Of a stretch of DNA of 64,000 nucleotides, positions 49,163 to 57,816 are shown piece after piece. Numbering within the stretch: position 1 is the stretch's first letter; each line of letters starts with the position of its first letter. The notes beneath the pieces are model-generated. The model was not told the origin of the DNA. It searched no databases and saw only the letters and a program-made list of their open reading frames with translations. Source of the stretch: Consotaella aegiceratis (GTDB lineage: Bacteria; Pseudomonadota; Alphaproteobacteria; Rhizobiales; Rhizobiaceae); the NCBI RefSeq assembly GCF_036541425.1, contig NZ_JAZHFT010000015.1:1-64000 (forward strand). Direction: 5' to 3'. The position numbers and the translations under genes were made by a program.

Positions 49163-52100
49163 TCAGACGAGCTCGACGTCGACCACGCCCGGTGCCGCCT
49201 TGATGGCACTCGCCATCTGCGGCGAGATCCGATAGCGTCCCGGCAGCGCGATCTCGACCTCACGCTCGCCTTCGTCACGCACCAGGATCAGCGAGACCTC
49301 GCCGTCGCCGCCGTCCTTGAGCTGCGAGCGGAACGTCTTGAGCGGCGCCGCGTCGCGCAGGAATACCCTGAGCGCCTTCTGCATTCGCACCGCCTCGTCC
49401 TCCAGCGACTGGACCGACTGGGCGCGCAGCGAGATGCCTTCCGGCCGCTCCTCCGCGGCAACCGTCACGATGACGGACGCGCCGGCTTCCAGCTGCTCGC
49501 GATAGGTCGACAGCGTTTCGGAAAACAGCACCACCTCGTACTGGCCGCTCGGGTCGGACATCTGCACGATGCCGATCTTGCCACCGGTGCGCGTCTTGCG
49601 CTCCTGGCGCGCCGTCACCGTGCCGGCCAGCCGGCCGGCGCTGGCGCCGCGCTTCACGCTGGCGACGACTTCGGCGTGGGTCTGTACACGCAGCCGCTTG
49701 AGGGTCTCGCGATATTCGTCGAGCGGATGCGCCGACAGATAGAAGCCGACCGCCTGGAACTCCTTGAGCAAGCGCTCCGAGGAGGTCCACAGCGGCGCGT
49801 CGGCGAGGTGCAGCGGCTCCGGTTCGCCCCCGGCAAGGCCGAACATGTCCGATTGGCCGGTGGCCCGCCCGTCGTGAAGGCGCTGGGCATAGGCGGCCAT
49901 CCGCTCGATATTGGCCATCAGCCGCGACCGATCCTGGCCGAAGCAGTCGAGGGCGCCGGCTGCGATCAGGAATTCCATGGTGCGCTTGTTGACGATCTTC
50001 GGATCGATCCGGGCGCAGAAGTCCTCCAGGCTCTTGAACCGCTTGTCGCCGCGCTTCGCGACGATGTGCTCGACCGCATGCTCGCCGACGCCCTTGATCG
50101 CCGCCAGCGAATAGAAGATCCGGTTGCCCTCGACCTCGAAAGTTCCGAACGAGGTCTGCACCGAGGGCGGCACCACCTCGATGCCGAGCCGCAGGGCATC
50201 CTGGCGAAAGTCGTTGAGCTTGTCGGTGTTGCCCGAATCGAGCGTCATCAACGCCGCCAGGAACTCGACCGGATAGTTGGCCTTGAGAAAGGCGGTCTGG
50301 TAGGCGACGAGCGCGTAGCAAGCGGCGTGCGACTTGTTGAAGCCGTAGTCGGCGAATTTGGCGAGCAGGTCGAAGATCGTGTTCGCCTGCGCCTTGTCGA
50401 TCCCGTTCTTCTTGGCGCCATCGACGAAGCGCACGCGCTGCTTGTCCATCTCGGCGCGTATCTTCTTGCCCATGGCGCGGCGCAACAGGTCCGCTTCGCC
50501 GAGCGAATAACCGGCGAGCACCTGGGCGATCTGCATCACCTGCTCCTGATAGATGATGACGCCCTGGGTCTCCTTGAGGACCGGCTCCATCATCGGATGG
50601 ATGATCTCGACCTCCTCCTCGCCGTGCTTGCGCGCGTTGTAGGTCGGGATGTTCTCCATCGGGCCTGGCCGGTAGAGCGCGACCAGCGCGATGATGTCCT
50701 CCAGGCAGTCGGGACGCATGCCGATCAGCGCCTTGCGCATACCGACCGATTCCACCTGGAATACGCCGACCGTCTCGCCGCGGGTCAGCATCTCGTAGGT
50801 CTTGGCGTCGTCGAGCGGCAGGGTCGACAGGTTGATGTCGATGCCGCGGCGCCGGATGAGGTCGACGGCCCGCTGCAGCACGGTCAGCGTCTTCAGGCCG
50901 AGGAAGTCGAACTTCACCAGGCCGGCCTGCTCGACCCACTTCATGTTGAACTGGGTCACCGGCATGTCGGAGCGCGGGTCTCGATACATCGGCACCAGGC
51001 GAGACAGCGGCCGGTCGCCGATGACGATGCCGGCGGCGTGCGTCGAGGCGTGGCGATAAAGCCCCTCCAGCTTCAGCGCATAGGAGATCAGTCGGTCGAC
51101 GACCTCCTCCTTCTCACGGGCCTCCTGAAGCCGAGGCTCTTCCTCCAGTGCCTGGGCGAGCGTTACCGGGTGCGCGGGATTGGCCGGCACCAGCTTGCAG
51201 AGCCGGTCGACGTGGCCATAGGCCATCTCCAGAACCCGGCCGACGTCGCGCAGCACGGCGCGGGCCTGCAACGAACCGAAGGTGATGATCTGGCCGACCT
51301 GCTCGCGCCCGTACTTGGCCTGGACGTAACGGATCACCTCCTCGCGCCGGTCCTGGCAGAAGTCGATGTCGAAGTCCGGCATCGACACGCGCTCCGGGTT
51401 GAGGAAGCGCTCGAACAGCAGCGAGAAGCGCAGCGGGTCGAGGTCGGTGATGGTCAGAGAATAGGCGACCAGCGAGCCGGCGCCCGAGCCGCGGCCCGGG
51501 CCGACGGGAATCGACTGGCTCTTCGCCCACTTGATGAAGTCCGACACGATCAGGAAGTAACCGGGAAACTTCATCTTCTCGATGATGCCCAATTCGTATT
51601 CCAGCCGCTCGTGATAGTCGGCTTCACTCGTCCCCGGCGCCCGGCCGTGCGAGGCAAGGCGCTTTTGCAGGCCTTCGGCGGCCTGCCTGCGCAGCTCCGC
51701 GGCTTCCGCCTTCTCCGCCTCGTCGGGGTCCGCATCGGCCCCGGCGAAGCGGGGCAGGATCGGCTTGCGGGTGCGGGCGCGATACGCACAGCGCCGGGCG
51801 ATCTCGACGGTGTTCCGCAGCGCCTCCGGCAGGTCGGCGAAGAGCATCGCCATCTCGGCCTGCGACTTCAGGCAGTGATCGCGCGACAGCCGGCGCCGGT
51901 CCTCCTGGCTCACCAGCTTGTTCGAGGCCACCGCGATCAGCGCATCGTGCGCCTCGAAGTCCTCGGGGCAGAAGAAGAACGGCTCGTTGGTGGCGACAAG
52001 CGGCAGTTCGAGCTCGTAGGCGAGGGACACCGTCTCGGCTTCGACCCGCTGGCTGCGCCCCTCGTGCCGCTGCAATTCGACATAGAGGCGATCGCCGAAC

Positions 52101-52654
52101 AGCGCCTTCAGCCGCTCCAGCCGTTCGCGCGCCAGCCCGCCCTTGCCCGCCGCGATCGCCGTTCCGATCGGACCCAGCGGTCCGCCGGTGAGCGCAATCA
52201 GCCCCTCGGTCCGCCCGTCCAGCCAGTCGGCCGAGATATGCGGACGCGTGGCGCCGTCATGGCCGAGATAACTGAGCGACACAATCTCGACGAGGTTTTC
52301 ATAGCCGCGTTCGGTCGCCGCGATGAACACCATCGGCGGATGGACGGCCTGCCCTGCCCGCTCCCGCTGCCCGGGTCCTTCCCCGCTTTCATCCTGCCAG
52401 TCGACCTCGAGCTGGCAGCCGAGGATCGGCTGGATGCCGGATTTGGCGGCTTTTTCCGAGAATTCCAGCGCGCCGAACAGATTGTTGGTGTCGGCGATGC
52501 CCACCGCCGGCGCCCCGTCGGCCTTGGCGTGCTTGATGATCTGGTCAACGCGCAAGGCGCCTTCGAGAAGCGAAAAGGCGCTGTGAACCCTGAGATGGAT
52601 GAAACGCGGAGACGATATCGCGCCCGTCGACACGGCTGAGGCGGCATTGTCCAT
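49163..52654 (-). CDS. dnaE: DNA polymerase III alpha subunit
   Basis: The replicative polymerase. The 1163-residue protein has an N-terminal PHP domain (FIHLRVHSAFSLLEGAL), the catalytic C-family region (PVGPGRGSGAGSLVAY and PDFDIDFCQDRREE with catalytic aspartates), a helix-hairpin-helix region and a C-terminal OB fold. It is the DnaE1 type by length and context. I start it at MDNAASAVS, which has GGAG six bases upstream; in-frame ATGs 4 and 14 codons earlier exist. Confidence 0.97.
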   Translation of the reverse strand: MDNAASAVSTGAISSPRFIHLRVHSAFSLLEGALRVDQIIKHAKADGAPAVGIADTNNLFGALEFSEKAAKSGIQPILGCQLEVDWQDESGEGPGQRERAGQAVHPPMVFIAATERGYENLVEIVSLSYLGHDGATRPHISADWLDGRTEGLIALTGGPLGPIGTAIAAGKGGLARERLERLKALFGDRLYVELQRHEGRSQRVEAETVSLAYELELPLVATNEPFFFCPEDFEAHDALIAVASNKLVSQEDRRRLSRDHCLKSQAEMAMLFADLPEALRNTVEIARRCAYRARTRKPILPRFAGADADPDEAEKAEAAELRRQAAEGLQKRLASHGRAPGTSEADYHERLEYELGIIEKMKFPGYFLIVSDFIKWAKSQSIPVGPGRGSGAGSLVAYSLTITDLDPLRFSLLFERFLNPERVSMPDFDIDFCQDRREEVIRYVQAKYGREQVGQIITFGSLQARAVLRDVGRVLEMAYGHVDRLCKLVPANPAHPVTLAQALEEEPRLQEAREKEEVVDRLISYALKLEGLYRHASTHAAGIVIGDRPLSRLVPMYRDPRSDMPVTQFNMKWVEQAGLVKFDFLGLKTLTVLQRAVDLIRRRGIDINLSTLPLDDAKTYEMLTRGETVGVFQVESVGMRKALIGMRPDCLEDIIALVALYRPGPMENIPTYNARKHGEEEVEIIHPMMEPVLKETQGVIIYQEQVMQIAQVLAGYSLGEADLLRRAMGKKIRAEMDKQRVRFVDGAKKNGIDKAQANTIFDLLAKFADYGFNKSHAACYALVAYQTAFLKANYPVEFLAALMTLDSGNTDKLNDFRQDALRLGIEVVPPSVQTSFGTFEVEGNRIFYSLAAIKGVGEHAVEHIVAKRGDKRFKSLEDFCARIDPKIVNKRTMEFLIAAGALDCFGQDRSRLMANIERMAAYAQRLHDGRATGQSDMFGLAGGEPEPLHLADAPLWTSSERLLKEFQAVGFYLSAHPLDEYRETLKRLRVQTHAEVVASVKRGASAGRLAGTVTARQERKTRTGGKIGIVQMSDPSGQYEVVLFSETLSTYREQLEAGASVIVTVAAEERPEGISLRAQSVQSLEDEAVRMQKALRVFLRDAAPLKTFRSQLKDGGDGEVSLILVRDEGEREVEIALPGRYRISPQMASAIKAAPGVVDVELV

Positions 52655-53026
52655 CGACATCTCCATCCGTAGGCATGCAGCGTGGAAGCGATGCACTCCG
52701 GCCGACGGATGAATCCGCTCCGGAACGCCCCACGCGAACCAAGAGATATAGCAGCCGGCACCGGCTGCCGCCGGGCTCGCGCACGGCTTTCAACAAGAAA
52801 CCGCCCCATACCGATGGCACCGCCGGCTGCCCGGACAATTGTTCTAACCGGAAGAGCGTCCGAAATGCGGGCGATCGATCCTCGACCCGAAGCGCGAGAG
52901 GCCCGTGTCGACCACTTTCGACGAGGCAACGCCAGCCAGCGAAGAGTCCGCTTCGGGGCCGACTGGATGGCCCTCGGACCCGCCTATGGGCAGCCGTATC
53001 GGGCCTGCTTTGCCGGGGCGCGCGCC
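52655..53026. other. Non-coding gap upstream of dnaE
   Basis: About 370 nt between dnaE and the 28-residue SOS gene with no supportable gene or clear terminator. The dnaE promoter should lie here. A read-through transcript from the SOS promoter into dnaE is possible because no terminator is visible between them. Confidence 0.4.
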
Positions 53027-53113
53027 CTAAAGAGAAGCCGCGACGAGGGAGAAACTGACCAGGAACATCGAAACGGCCAGCAGCGAAGCCATGTCTTTGA
53101 CGATCGTCATCAT
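53027..53113 (-). CDS. 28-residue SOS-controlled membrane microprotein
   Basis: A tiny gene on the minus strand: ATG ATG ACG ... CTT TAG, 29 codons. The protein begins MMTIVKDMAS and from residue 9 is one uninterrupted hydrophobic helix (LLAVSMFLVSFSLVAASL at the end), so it is a single-pass membrane peptide. CGGAGTG precedes the ATG at good spacing. A perfect LexA box and a CTTGAC promoter lie directly upstream. The size, topology and LexA control parallel SidA of Caulobacter (29 residues), which blocks division through FtsW/FtsN; I cannot claim sequence homology. Confidence 0.75.
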   Translation of the reverse strand: MMTIVKDMASLLAVSMFLVSFSLVAASL

Positions 53114-53133
53114 ATTCACTCCGTTTTCCTTAT

Positions 53134-53169
53134 GTTCTTGTTATGTTCTATTTTCATTCGGTCGTCAAG
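53134..53169 (-). promoter_or_regulatory. SOS promoter with perfect LexA operator
   Basis: GTTC-TTGTTAT-GTTC (53134-53148; GAAC-N7-GAAC on the minus strand) matches the alphaproteobacterial SOS box exactly. On the minus strand a -35 CTTGAC (53164-53169) is spaced 17 nt from ACATAA (53141-53146). The operator thus covers the -10 and start site, the arrangement expected for repression. The microprotein ATG is 20 nt downstream of the operator. Confidence 0.8.
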
Positions 53170-53310
53170 CGGCTGTCCGCTGGAATTGTCCTCCCTGCCG
53201 TTTGAATGGTTGTCGCCAAAGACCGAGGCCTCAGCTTGCCTCAGCTGGCCGGATATGATTGGCACCGGCGAACGCCTCAGAGAACCGAGAGATTACGGAG
53301 CCCGATCGCC

Positions 53311-53820
53311 ATGACCCCAGAGAACCGCGCCGCATTGGAACGCGATCTCGCCGCGATCGCGCGGCAGGAACAGGAGCTTCAGTTTTCGAGGTTCGACGAG
53401 GAAACGGCCTGGGAACTGGGAACCCGGCTGCGCGACCTCGGCACCGGCCTGCCGATCGCGATCGATGTCCGCCGTTTCGGCCAGCCCTTGTTCTTCACCG
53501 CGCTGGCCGGCACCAAGCCCGACAATCTCGAATGGGTCCGGCGCAAGAGCGCGGTCGTCGCCCGCTTCTATCGCAGCTCGTATGCCGTCGGCCTCGATCT
53601 TCAGCGGACGGGCAGCACGCTGGCCGCACGCTACGGCATTGCCGACGCCGACTATGCCGCCCATGGCGGCGCCTTTCCGATCAGGGTTGCCAGCGCCGGA
53701 ATCGTCGGGTGCGTGACCGTCTCAGGTCTCAAGCAGCGCGACGATCATGCGATCGTGGTGCGGGCGCTGGCCGAGCACCTCGACATCGCGCTGGACACGG
53801 TGGCGCTGCCCGAAGGCTGA
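53311..53820 (+). CDS. UPF0303 / heme-degrading domain-like protein
   Basis: A 169-residue protein of the UPF0303 family with a GlcG/HbpS-like fold: TAWELGTRLRDLGTGLPIAI, FFTALAGTKPDNLEWVRRK, GGAFPIRV and VTVSGLKQRDDHAIVVRAL. The annotation heme-degrading domain comes from distant relatives; the real substrate is unproven. The ATG giving MTPENRAALERD is the family start. It is convergent with lolD. Confidence 0.88.
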   Translation: MTPENRAALERDLAAIARQEQELQFSRFDEETAWELGTRLRDLGTGLPIAIDVRRFGQPLFFTALAGTKPDNLEWVRRKSAVVARFYRSSYAVGLDLQRTGSTLAARYGIADADYAAHGGAFPIRVASAGIVGCVTVSGLKQRDDHAIVVRALAEHLDIALDTVALPEG

Positions 53821-53844
53821 ACGGTTTTGCGGAAAAGGGGCCGG

Positions 53845-54537
53845 TCAGGCGATCTGAAGCGGAACGATCTTGCCGTCCTGGATCGTCACGGCGCGATCCA
53901 TGCGTGCGGCGAGCTCATGGTTGTGGGTCGCCACCAATGCGGCCACGCCCGACTGGCGTACGAGCGCCGTCAGCGCATCGAAGACATAGCCCGCCGTTGT
54001 CGGATCGAGGTTGCCAGTGGGCTCGTCGGCCAGCAGAACATAGGGCGTGTTGGCGACGGCGCGGGCGATGGCGACGCGCTGCTGCTCGCCGCCCGAGAGT
54101 TCGGCCGGCCGATGCTCCGCCCGCGCGCCGATCCGCATATAGTCGAGAAGCTGCCGCGCCCGCTCGGCCGCGACGCTTCGCGGCAGTCCGCGGATCATTT
54201 GCGGCAGCATGACGTTTTCCAGCGCCGAGAATTCCGGCAGCAGATGATGGAACTGGTAGACGAAGCCGATGGCCTCGCGGCGCATCGCGGTGCGGCGGTC
54301 GTCGTCGAGTGTGCCGCATGGCTCCTCGTTGACGAAGACCTCGCCCGCGTCCGGCCGCTCCAGGAGACCGGCGATATGGAGCAGCGTCGACTTTCCGGCC
54401 CCGGACGGCGCGACGAGGGCGACCATTTCGCCCTTGTCCATCTGAAAGTCGGCACCGGAGAGGATCGTCAGCCGGCCCTCGCCTTCGCGATAATGGCGCT
54501 CGACGCAGTCGAGCCGAAGCGCGCTCGTGGAGGTCAT
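53845..54537 (-). CDS. lolD: Lipoprotein-releasing ABC transporter ATP-binding protein
   Basis: Powers release of lipoproteins from the inner membrane to LolA. The 230-residue ATPase has Walker A APSGAGKSTLLHIAGLLERP, Q-loop region GFVYQFHHLLPEF, signature LSGGEQQRVAIARA and Walker B LLADEPTGNLD. Its ATG overlaps the lolC stop by 4 nt, giving coupled synthesis with the permease. Confidence 0.97.
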   Translation of the reverse strand: MTSTSALRLDCVERHYREGEGRLTILSGADFQMDKGEMVALVAPSGAGKSTLLHIAGLLERPDAGEVFVNEEPCGTLDDDRRTAMRREAIGFVYQFHHLLPEFSALENVMLPQMIRGLPRSVAAERARQLLDYMRIGARAEHRPAELSGGEQQRVAIARAVANTPYVLLADEPTGNLDPTTAGYVFDALTALVRQSGVAALVATHNHELAARMDRAVTIQDGKIVPLQIA

Positions 54538-55832
54538 TCGTACCGCAGAGCCTCGACAGGATCGAGCCGCGATGCCTTCCAGGACGGAAACAGGGTCGCC
54601 AGGAAGGACAGCACCAGCGCCATGGCCACCACGGCCACGACCTCCAGCGCATCGACCTCTGCTGGCAACCGGCTCAGAAAATAGAATTCAGGATCGAACA
54701 GCGTGGTGCCGGAGACCCAGGAGAAGAACTGCCGGATGTTTTCGATGTTCAGGCAGAACAGCACGCCGAGCACCAGCCCCGCGGCGGTTCCCGCCACGCC
54801 GATCGAGGCGCCGGTGATGAGGAACACCCGCATGACCGCGCCGCGCGTCGCCCCCATGGTGCGCAGGATGGCGATGTCGCGCCCCTTGTCCTTCACCAGC
54901 ATGAACAACCCGGAGATGATGTTGAGCGCCGCCACCAGCACGATCAGCGTCAGGATGATGAACATCACGTTGCGCTCGACTTCCAGCGCCGAGAAGAACG
55001 ACTGGTTCTGGCGCTGCCAGGTGACCGTATAGTTCGGCCGTCCCGCCGCCTGTTCGATCGGTGCCTGAAGCGAAGCGACATCGTCGGGATTGTCGACGAA
55101 GATCTCGATCGTCTGGGCCTGTCCTTCCTGATTGAAGAAGAGCTGAGCCTCGGAAAACGGCATATAGACATAGGCCGCGTCATATTCCGACAGGCCGATC
55201 TCGAAGATCGCGACCACCGGATAGGATTTGACCCGCGGCACCATGCCGAGCGGCGTGGCGTCGCCTTCGGGCGACACCAGCGTGATCCGATCGCCCTGGG
55301 CGAGTCCCAGATTGGCCGCCATCCGACTGCCGATGGCGACGCCGCCGCTGTCGTCGAAATTCTCAAGCGAGCCGGACTGGACGTTGTCGGCGATCGGCTT
55401 CAGCTTGGTGAGATCGCTGCCGCGCAGCCCCTTCACCAGAGCCCCGGTCCCTGCACTGCCGGAGCCCGAGGCCAGCACCTGCCCCTCGATCAGCGGCGCG
55501 GCATAGTCGACGCCATCGACCGCCGACACGCGCTTGGCCACTTCGTCATAGTCGGTCAGCGGCGTGTCGATCGGCTGCATGATGACATGGCCGTTGACGC
55601 CGAGAATGCGGGTCAGCAACTCGCCGCGAAACCCGTTCATCACCGACATGACGATGATCAAGGCGGCCACGCCCAGCATGATGCCGACGAAAGAAAAGCC
55701 TGCGATCACCGAAACGCCGGCATCCCGCCGGCGGGCTCGCAGATAGCGCCCCGCCACCATCCATTCGAACCGCGCGAAGGGGTGAGACTTCACCTCCGGC
55801 GCGGCCGTTTCGACAATCGCGTCAGTGCTCAT
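54534..55832 (-). CDS. lolC: Lipoprotein-releasing ABC transporter permease (LolC/LolE)
   Basis: A 432-residue inner-membrane permease with four helices: one N-terminal (VIAGFSFVGIMLGVAALIIV), a large periplasmic domain, then three C-terminal helices ending PSWKASRLDPVEALRYE. Only one permease gene is present, so the transporter is probably a homodimer, sometimes called LolF in such organisms. It overlaps the proS 3' end by 11 nt; proS-lolC-lolD form one group. Confidence 0.94.
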   Translation of the reverse strand: MSTDAIVETAAPEVKSHPFARFEWMVAGRYLRARRRDAGVSVIAGFSFVGIMLGVAALIIVMSVMNGFRGELLTRILGVNGHVIMQPIDTPLTDYDEVAKRVSAVDGVDYAAPLIEGQVLASGSGSAGTGALVKGLRGSDLTKLKPIADNVQSGSLENFDDSGGVAIGSRMAANLGLAQGDRITLVSPEGDATPLGMVPRVKSYPVVAIFEIGLSEYDAAYVYMPFSEAQLFFNQEGQAQTIEIFVDNPDDVASLQAPIEQAAGRPNYTVTWQRQNQSFFSALEVERNVMFIILTLIVLVAALNIISGLFMLVKDKGRDIAILRTMGATRGAVMRVFLITGASIGVAGTAAGLVLGVLFCLNIENIRQFFSWVSGTTLFDPEFYFLSRLPAEVDALEVVAVVAMALVLSFLATLFPSWKASRLDPVEALRYE

Positions 55833-57150
55833 CGGCAACGCGATTGAGAGCCGCGTCCAGCGGCAGCGTCAGTCGCTCTCCGGTGGCCCGTACCTTGATC
55901 TCGACCTCGCCCGCCTTGGCGCCGCGCGGCCCGATGATCACCTGGAGCGGCAGCCCGATCAGATCCATGGACGCGAACTTGGCGCCGGCCCGCACGTCGA
56001 CGTCGTCATAGAGCACGTCGAGGCCAGCTGCGCCCAGCTTGCCGTAGATCTCGTCACAGAGCCGGTCGCAATCGGCATCGCCGGGCTTCATATTGATCAG
56101 GCCGACGTCGAACGGCGCCACCGATTTCGGCCAGATGATGCCGTTGTCGTCGTGCGAGGCTTCGATGATGGCGCCGACCAGGCGCGACGGGCCGATGCCG
56201 TAGGAGCCCATGTAGACCGGCGTCTCCTTGCCGTCCGGGCCGGCCACCACGGCCTTCATCGGGTCCGAGTATTTGGTGCCGAAATGGAAGATGTGGCCGA
56301 CCTCGATCCCCCGGGCAGCCAGCTTGTCGCCTTCGGCGAGAGTCGCCCATTCGGCCTCGTCGTGCATCTCGTCCGTCGCCGCATAGGGCGTCGTCCAGGT
56401 TTTGACGATCGAGGCCAGTTCCGCGGCATTGTTGAAGTCGACGTCGTCGCCCGGCACCGCAAGACCCAGATAATCGCGATGGCAGAACACCTCGCTCTCG
56501 CCGGTCGAGGCGAGAATGATGAACTCGTGGCTGAGCTTGCCACCGATCGGGCCGGTGTCGGCGCGCATCGGGATGGCCTGAAGGCCCAATCGCGCGAAGG
56601 TCCGCAGATAGGCCACGAACATCCGGTGATAGGCGGTCTGCGAGGACTCGAAATCGAGATCGAAGGAATAGGCGTCCTTCATCAGGAACTCGCGCGAGCG
56701 CATCACACCGAAGCGCGGCCGCACCTCGTCACGGAACTTCCACTGGATATGGTAGAGATTGAGCGGCAGGTCCTTGTAGGACCGCACATAGGAGCGGAAG
56801 ATCTCGGTGATCATCTCCTCGTTGGTCGGACCATAGAGGAGATCGCGCTCATGCCGGTCGGTGATGCGCAGCATCTCCTTGCCGTAGTCGTCATAGCGGC
56901 CGCTCTCGCGCCAGAGATCGGCCGACTGGATGGTCGGCATCCACAATTCCAGCGCACCCGAGCGGTCCTGCTCCTCGCGAACGATCCGGCAGACCTTGTC
57001 GAGCACACGCTTGCCCAGCGGCAGCCAGGAATAGATGCCGGCCGCCTGCTGGCGAACCATTCCGGCGCGCAGCATCAGGCGATGCGAGACGATCTCGGCT
57101 TCCTTGGGCGTTTCCTTGAGAATGGGGAGAAAAAATCGCGACAGGCGCAT
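55822..57150 (-). CDS. proS: Prolyl-tRNA synthetase, short alphaproteobacterial type
   Basis: Charges tRNA(Pro). The 442-residue enzyme is a class II synthetase with motif 2 (QWKFRDEVRPRFGVMRSREF) and motif 3 (SYGIGPSRLVGAIIE) and an anticodon-binding C-terminus. The large editing insertion of E. coli ProS is absent, as is typical in alphaproteobacteria, so Ala-tRNA(Pro) clearing needs a separate factor. The ATG giving MRLSRFFLPILKETPKEAE is the family start. Confidence 0.97.
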   Translation of the reverse strand: MRLSRFFLPILKETPKEAEIVSHRLMLRAGMVRQQAAGIYSWLPLGKRVLDKVCRIVREEQDRSGALELWMPTIQSADLWRESGRYDDYGKEMLRITDRHERDLLYGPTNEEMITEIFRSYVRSYKDLPLNLYHIQWKFRDEVRPRFGVMRSREFLMKDAYSFDLDFESSQTAYHRMFVAYLRTFARLGLQAIPMRADTGPIGGKLSHEFIILASTGESEVFCHRDYLGLAVPGDDVDFNNAAELASIVKTWTTPYAATDEMHDEAEWATLAEGDKLAARGIEVGHIFHFGTKYSDPMKAVVAGPDGKETPVYMGSYGIGPSRLVGAIIEASHDDNGIIWPKSVAPFDVGLINMKPGDADCDRLCDEIYGKLGAAGLDVLYDDVDVRAGAKFASMDLIGLPLQVIIGPRGAKAGEVEIKVRATGERLTLPLDAALNRVADEH

Positions 57151-57321
57151 GCTGAAATCGCACTTTCGGTGGAGCCGACGAAACGGCTGAAGAGCCTTGG
57201 CCGGGTTCATAGACGTTCAGGCACCTCTTGAAAAGCGCCTCATCGTGCCCGCATGAGCGGCATCCCCTGCCCAATCCAAGATCAAATTGGCAAAAAGATT
57301 GTCACAACCATGAAATTTTGC

Positions 57322-57350
57322 GTGACAACGCGATGAACACTCGCTAACAT
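57322..57350 (+). promoter_or_regulatory. Likely promoter of the 57.4-kb sRNA candidate
   Basis: GTGACA and TAACAT are 17 nt apart, each one or two bases from the sigma-70 consensus. The start site would be near 57357, heading into a structured region without a gene. Confidence 0.5.
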
Positions 57351-57356
57351 GCCTTA

Positions 57357-57507
57357 CCATAACGGAAGTGAAAATCTTCCGGCGATCGGTCTAGTCTTGG
57401 GAGGACGTGATTTCCGGCGCGGTGAAAGCCGCAGCCCCGAGTATTTCTCGGAGAGAAGTCGAGACCTGCACACTAAAAATGCAAGGCAAATGCCTTGCAT
57501 TTTTTTT
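57357..57507 (+). ncRNA. Candidate structured sRNA upstream of proS
   Basis: About 150 nt between a promoter-like sequence and a strong terminator, with no protein-coding signal. Consecutive hairpins are visible: CGGAAG/CTTCCG, GCGG/CCGC and CCGAG/CTCGG, then the terminator stem ATGCAAGG/CCTTGCAT and seven U. It lies divergent to proS. I do not recognise a family. A long proS leader on the other strand is an alternative use of the same region. Confidence 0.55.
57479..57507 (+). terminator. Strong terminator of the sRNA candidate
   Basis: Stem ATGCAAGG/CCTTGCAT with a six-base loop and seven T following. The left flank (CTAAAAAT) gives a shorter U run on the minus strand, so it could act in both directions. 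Confidence 0.85.
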
Positions 57508-57624
57508 GACCTAACGAAATCTACCATACCAGTTGCTTGATCTACTTACGACGAAGCTCCATGAGGAGCTGCGACACTTCAATTTAACGCAGATGCCACG
57601 AAAACCGGCAATTGCGGCTAAAAG

Positions 57625-57648
57625 TCAGCCACGACCGGTCGTGGCTGA
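57625..57648. repeat. Perfect 24-nt palindrome downstream of dsbA
   Basis: The half-site TCAGCCACGACC is followed directly by its reverse complement. On the minus strand it is followed by CTTTTAG and on the plus strand by TCTACTTTTC, so it may work as a two-way terminator, mainly for the dsbA-like gene that ends 170 nt to the right. No other gene is visible in 57511-57816. Confidence 0.6.
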
Positions 57649-57816
57649 TCTACTTTTCGCACTGCGACACCAATTTTTCACGCCCGAAACCATCGGCACC
57701 CGACCATGGACGGCATGCATCGACGGCGCATTTCGCCCGATACCTTCCGTTCTCGATTTGCGCTGTGGCCGAGGCCGCATCGGGCCAAGGCGGCATTTCA
57801 GTGTCGACGAAGGCGC

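Noticed and set aside
49103..52639. 1178-codon open frame opposite dnaE
   Set aside because: It mirrors dnaE codon for codon and has no recognisable domain; a shadow of the real gene.
52839..52851. Second LexA-like element near dnaE (GTTC followed by TAACCGG)
   Set aside because: The second half-site reads AAGA, not GTTC; not an SOS box.
57349..57540. 63-codon frame over the sRNA candidate
   Set aside because: Its ATG lies inside the -10 element and its end runs through the terminator; no ribosome binding site.
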